Source: an uncultured Clostridia bacterium (lineage in GTDB: Bacteria; Bacillota; Clostridia; UBA1381). Taken from it: 5,278 nucleotides of DNA. The position numbers and the translations under genes are program-made. The DNA lies in contig CALXSW010000076.1 of assembly GCA_944391255.1 (NCBI GenBank), positions 1-5,278 of the forward strand, read 5' to 3'. The notes under the pieces were generated by a model that had not been told where the DNA came from, did not search any database, and was given only the letters and a program-made list of their open reading frames with translations. Position 1 is the first letter of the stretch, and each line of letters starts with the position of its first letter. Shown here in pieces: positions 3,612 through 5,278 of the stretch.

Positions 3612-5278
3612 TTATTTCTTCTTTCTGCCCGCAGCTTTGCCGCGAAGATCGGTGCTCAATATTCTCTTTCTCATTCTAAGATAATTCGGAGTTACCTCAA
3701 GCAGCTCATCATCTGAAATGAATTCAAGACATTCCTCAAGGCTCATATTGCGCGGAGGAACAAGCTTAAGCGCTTCATCTGATCCCGATGCTCGCGTGTT
3801 TGTAGCATGCTTCTTCTTGCAGACGTTTACTGTGATATCCTCGTTTCTTGAGCATTCGCCGACTATCATTCCCTCGTAAACTTCTACGCCCGGTCCTATA
3901 AACAGTGTTCCGCGCTCCTGAGCGTTGAACAAACCGTATGTTATACTTGTGCCGTTTTCCCATGCGATAAGCGTTCCGCGGTTTCGGGTGCTCATATCGC
4001 CCTTGTACGGCTCATAGCATTCAAGAATACTGTTTACTATCGCGCTGCCCTTTGTGGCTGTAAGTATCTCATTTCTGAAACCTATAAGACCTCTTGAAGG
4101 TATCAAAAATTCAAGTCTTGTATAATTCTGCGCCGTAGGACTCATATTTGTCATATTACCCATTCTCGCGTTTACTCTGTCCATTACCGCGCCTGTGTAT
4201 TCTTCAGGCACATCGATCGTAAGACGCTCTATCGGCTCGCACTTAACACCGTCTATTTCCTTATATATAACAACAGGGTTTGAGACCTGGAACTCATATC
4301 CCTCACGTCTCATATTCTCTATAAGGACCGACAGATGCAGCTCGCCTCTGCCCGATACTATAAACGCCTCTGTCGTATCCGTTTCATCAACGCGCAGGCT
4401 GACATTTGAGTCAAGCTCGCGGAAAAGTCTGTCACGGAGATGACGTGATGTTACAAACTTGCCGTCCTTTCCGGCAAATGGGCTGTCGTTTACGCTGAAT
4501 GTCATTGAAAGAACAGGATCGTCTATCTTTACAAACGGAAGAGCTTCCGGAACGTTTACATCGCAGAGTGTTTCGCCTATATTGATATCTGTTATTCCCG
4601 ATATCGCAACTATGTCGCCGGCGCCTACCTCGTCTGAAACACCTTTCGCAAGGCCCTCGTATGTGTAAAGCTTTGTTACCTTTCCGCGTCCTACTTTGCC
4701 GTCATGGCGGCATATGGAAACGCTCATTCCTGTTTTTACAGATCCGCGCTGTACCTTTCCGACAGCTATTCTGCCCGTGTAATCGTCATAGTCGATATTT
4801 GAAACGAGCATCTGGAACGGAGCGTCATCAACACAGTCCGGACATGGTATTTCTCTTACTATCAGCTCAAAAAGCTCCTTTAGATCAGTAGCCGGAACTT
4901 CAGGACTGTATTCTGCTGTTGCCCATCCATCACGGCCTGACGCGAATATTACAGGAGTGTCAAGCTGTTCCTCTGACGCGCCGAGATCTATAAACAGTTC
5001 AAGCACCTCGTCTACGACCTCATACGGACGCGCGTTCGGTCTGTCTACCTTATTTACAACGAATATAGGATGCAGATCAAGCGCGAGAGCCTTAGACAAT
5101 ACAAATCGAGTCTGCGGCATACAGCCTTCAAACGCGTCTACGAGCAGCAAAACGCCGTCAGCCATTTCCAGACCGCGCTCGACCTCGCCGCCGAAATCAG
5201 CGTGTCCGGGAGTGTCTATAATATTTATCTTCACATCGTTATAATAAAGTGATGTGTTCTTTGCAAGTATCGTTATTC
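3612..5278 (-). CDS. typA: Ribosome-associated GTPase TypA/BipA (5' end outside window)
   Basis: TypA/BipA is an EF-G-like translational GTPase that binds the 70S A-site region and aids 50S assembly and stress or cold adaptation. The frame stays open to the right edge (first complete residues ITILAKNTSLYYNDVKINII), so about 555 residues are visible and roughly 55-60, including the P-loop, are missing. Visible GTPase motifs, counted from the first complete codon, are DTPGH (21-25, G3), NKVD (75-78, G4) and FASGRDG (G5). The beta-barrel domain II contains GDIVAISG. The domain with FCVN-like NDSPFAGKDGKFVTSRHLRDRL and SGRGELHLSVLIENMRREGYE follows, then the TypA-specific C-terminal domain with IPSRGLIGFR, NAQERGTLFIGPGVEVYEGM and ATNTRASGSDEALKLVPP. 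It ends in a basic tail (RGKAAGRKKK). These features match E. coli BipA closely. The GTG at 5234 is an internal Val, not the start. A hairpin terminator follows. Confidence 0.98.
   Translation of the reverse strand, partial: ITILAKNTSLYYNDVKINIIDTPGHADFGGEVERGLEMADGVLLLVDAFEGCMPQTRFVLSKALALDLHPIFVVNKVDRPNARPYEVVDEVLELFIDLGASEEQLDTPVIFASGRDGWATAEYSPEVPATDLKELFELIVREIPCPDCVDDAPFQMLVSNIDYDDYTGRIAVGKVQRGSVKTGMSVSICRHDGKVGRGKVTKLYTYEGLAKGVSDEVGAGDIVAISGITDINIGETLCDVNVPEALPFVKIDDPVLSMTFSVNDSPFAGKDGKFVTSRHLRDRLFRELDSNVSLRVDETDTTEAFIVSGRGELHLSVLIENMRREGYEFQVSNPVVIYKEIDGVKCEPIERLTIDVPEEYTGAVMDRVNARMGNMTNMSPTAQNYTRLEFLIPSRGLIGFRNEILTATKGSAIVNSILECYEPYKGDMSTRNRGTLIAWENGTSITYGLFNAQERGTLFIGPGVEVYEGMIVGECSRNEDITVNVCKKKHATNTRASGSDEALKLVPPRNMSLEECLEFISDDELLEVTPNYLRMRKRILSTDLRGKAAGRKKK

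Noticed and set aside
5232..5234. GTG at 5234 as the typA start
   Set aside because: The frame continues upstream to the window edge and encodes ITILAKNT, a conserved TypA segment, so this codon is an internal valine and the gene is cut by the window.
1..5278. A new defence, mobile or biosynthetic system
   Set aside because: Every long coding frame is a recognised housekeeping gene in conserved order; no transposase, integrase, repeat array or unknown protein was found.

Overview
This window looks like a chromosomal segment of a moderately AT-rich Bacillota (Firmicutes), most likely a Clostridia member such as a Ruminococcus/Oscillospiraceae-type gut anaerobe. The reasons are strong AGGAGG-type ribosome binding sites, consensus sigma-A promoters with A-tracts upstream of the -35, a Firmicutes-type L10 leader attenuator, and the gene order. 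The genus is inferred from general protein character and not proven. Every real gene is on the minus strand, so the window reads biologically from right (5278) to left (1).

From right to left: (1) typA/bipA, a ribosome-associated translational GTPase, has lost its 5' end at the window edge and ends at 3612, followed by a strong hairpin (3570-3599). (2) A 248-bp intergenic region holds a perfect 12-bp palindrome and a near-consensus promoter (3439-3467). (3) This promoter starts the cluster rpmG (L33) - secE - nusG. (4) A 186-bp leader follows, containing a hairpin that closely resembles the ribosomal protein L1 target in 23S rRNA, then rplK (L11) and rplA (L1). (5) A 282-bp intergenic region contains a long inverted repeat, a second near-consensus promoter (951-979) and a complete L10-type leader with terminator. 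(6) rplJ (L10) and the first 50 codons of rplL (L7/L12) run off the left edge.

Together this is the conserved secE-nusG-rplKAJL transcription/translation cluster. SecE belongs to the Sec translocon. NusG couples RNA polymerase to the ribosome. L11, L1, L10 and L7/L12 build the two mobile stalks of the 50S subunit (GTPase centre and L1 stalk), and L33 is another 50S protein. TypA is a GTPase that acts at the same GTPase centre. The two leaders suggest that each half is controlled by its own product: L1 on rplKA, and the L10-L12 complex on rplJL.

The protein genes are ordinary. I found no mobile element, CRISPR array, tRNA, rRNA or novel protein system. The interesting content is the regulatory RNA and DNA between the genes: two candidate RNA switches with competing pairings, an 18-bp sequence shared exactly by both promoters, and inverted repeats without the U-tracts of ordinary terminators.
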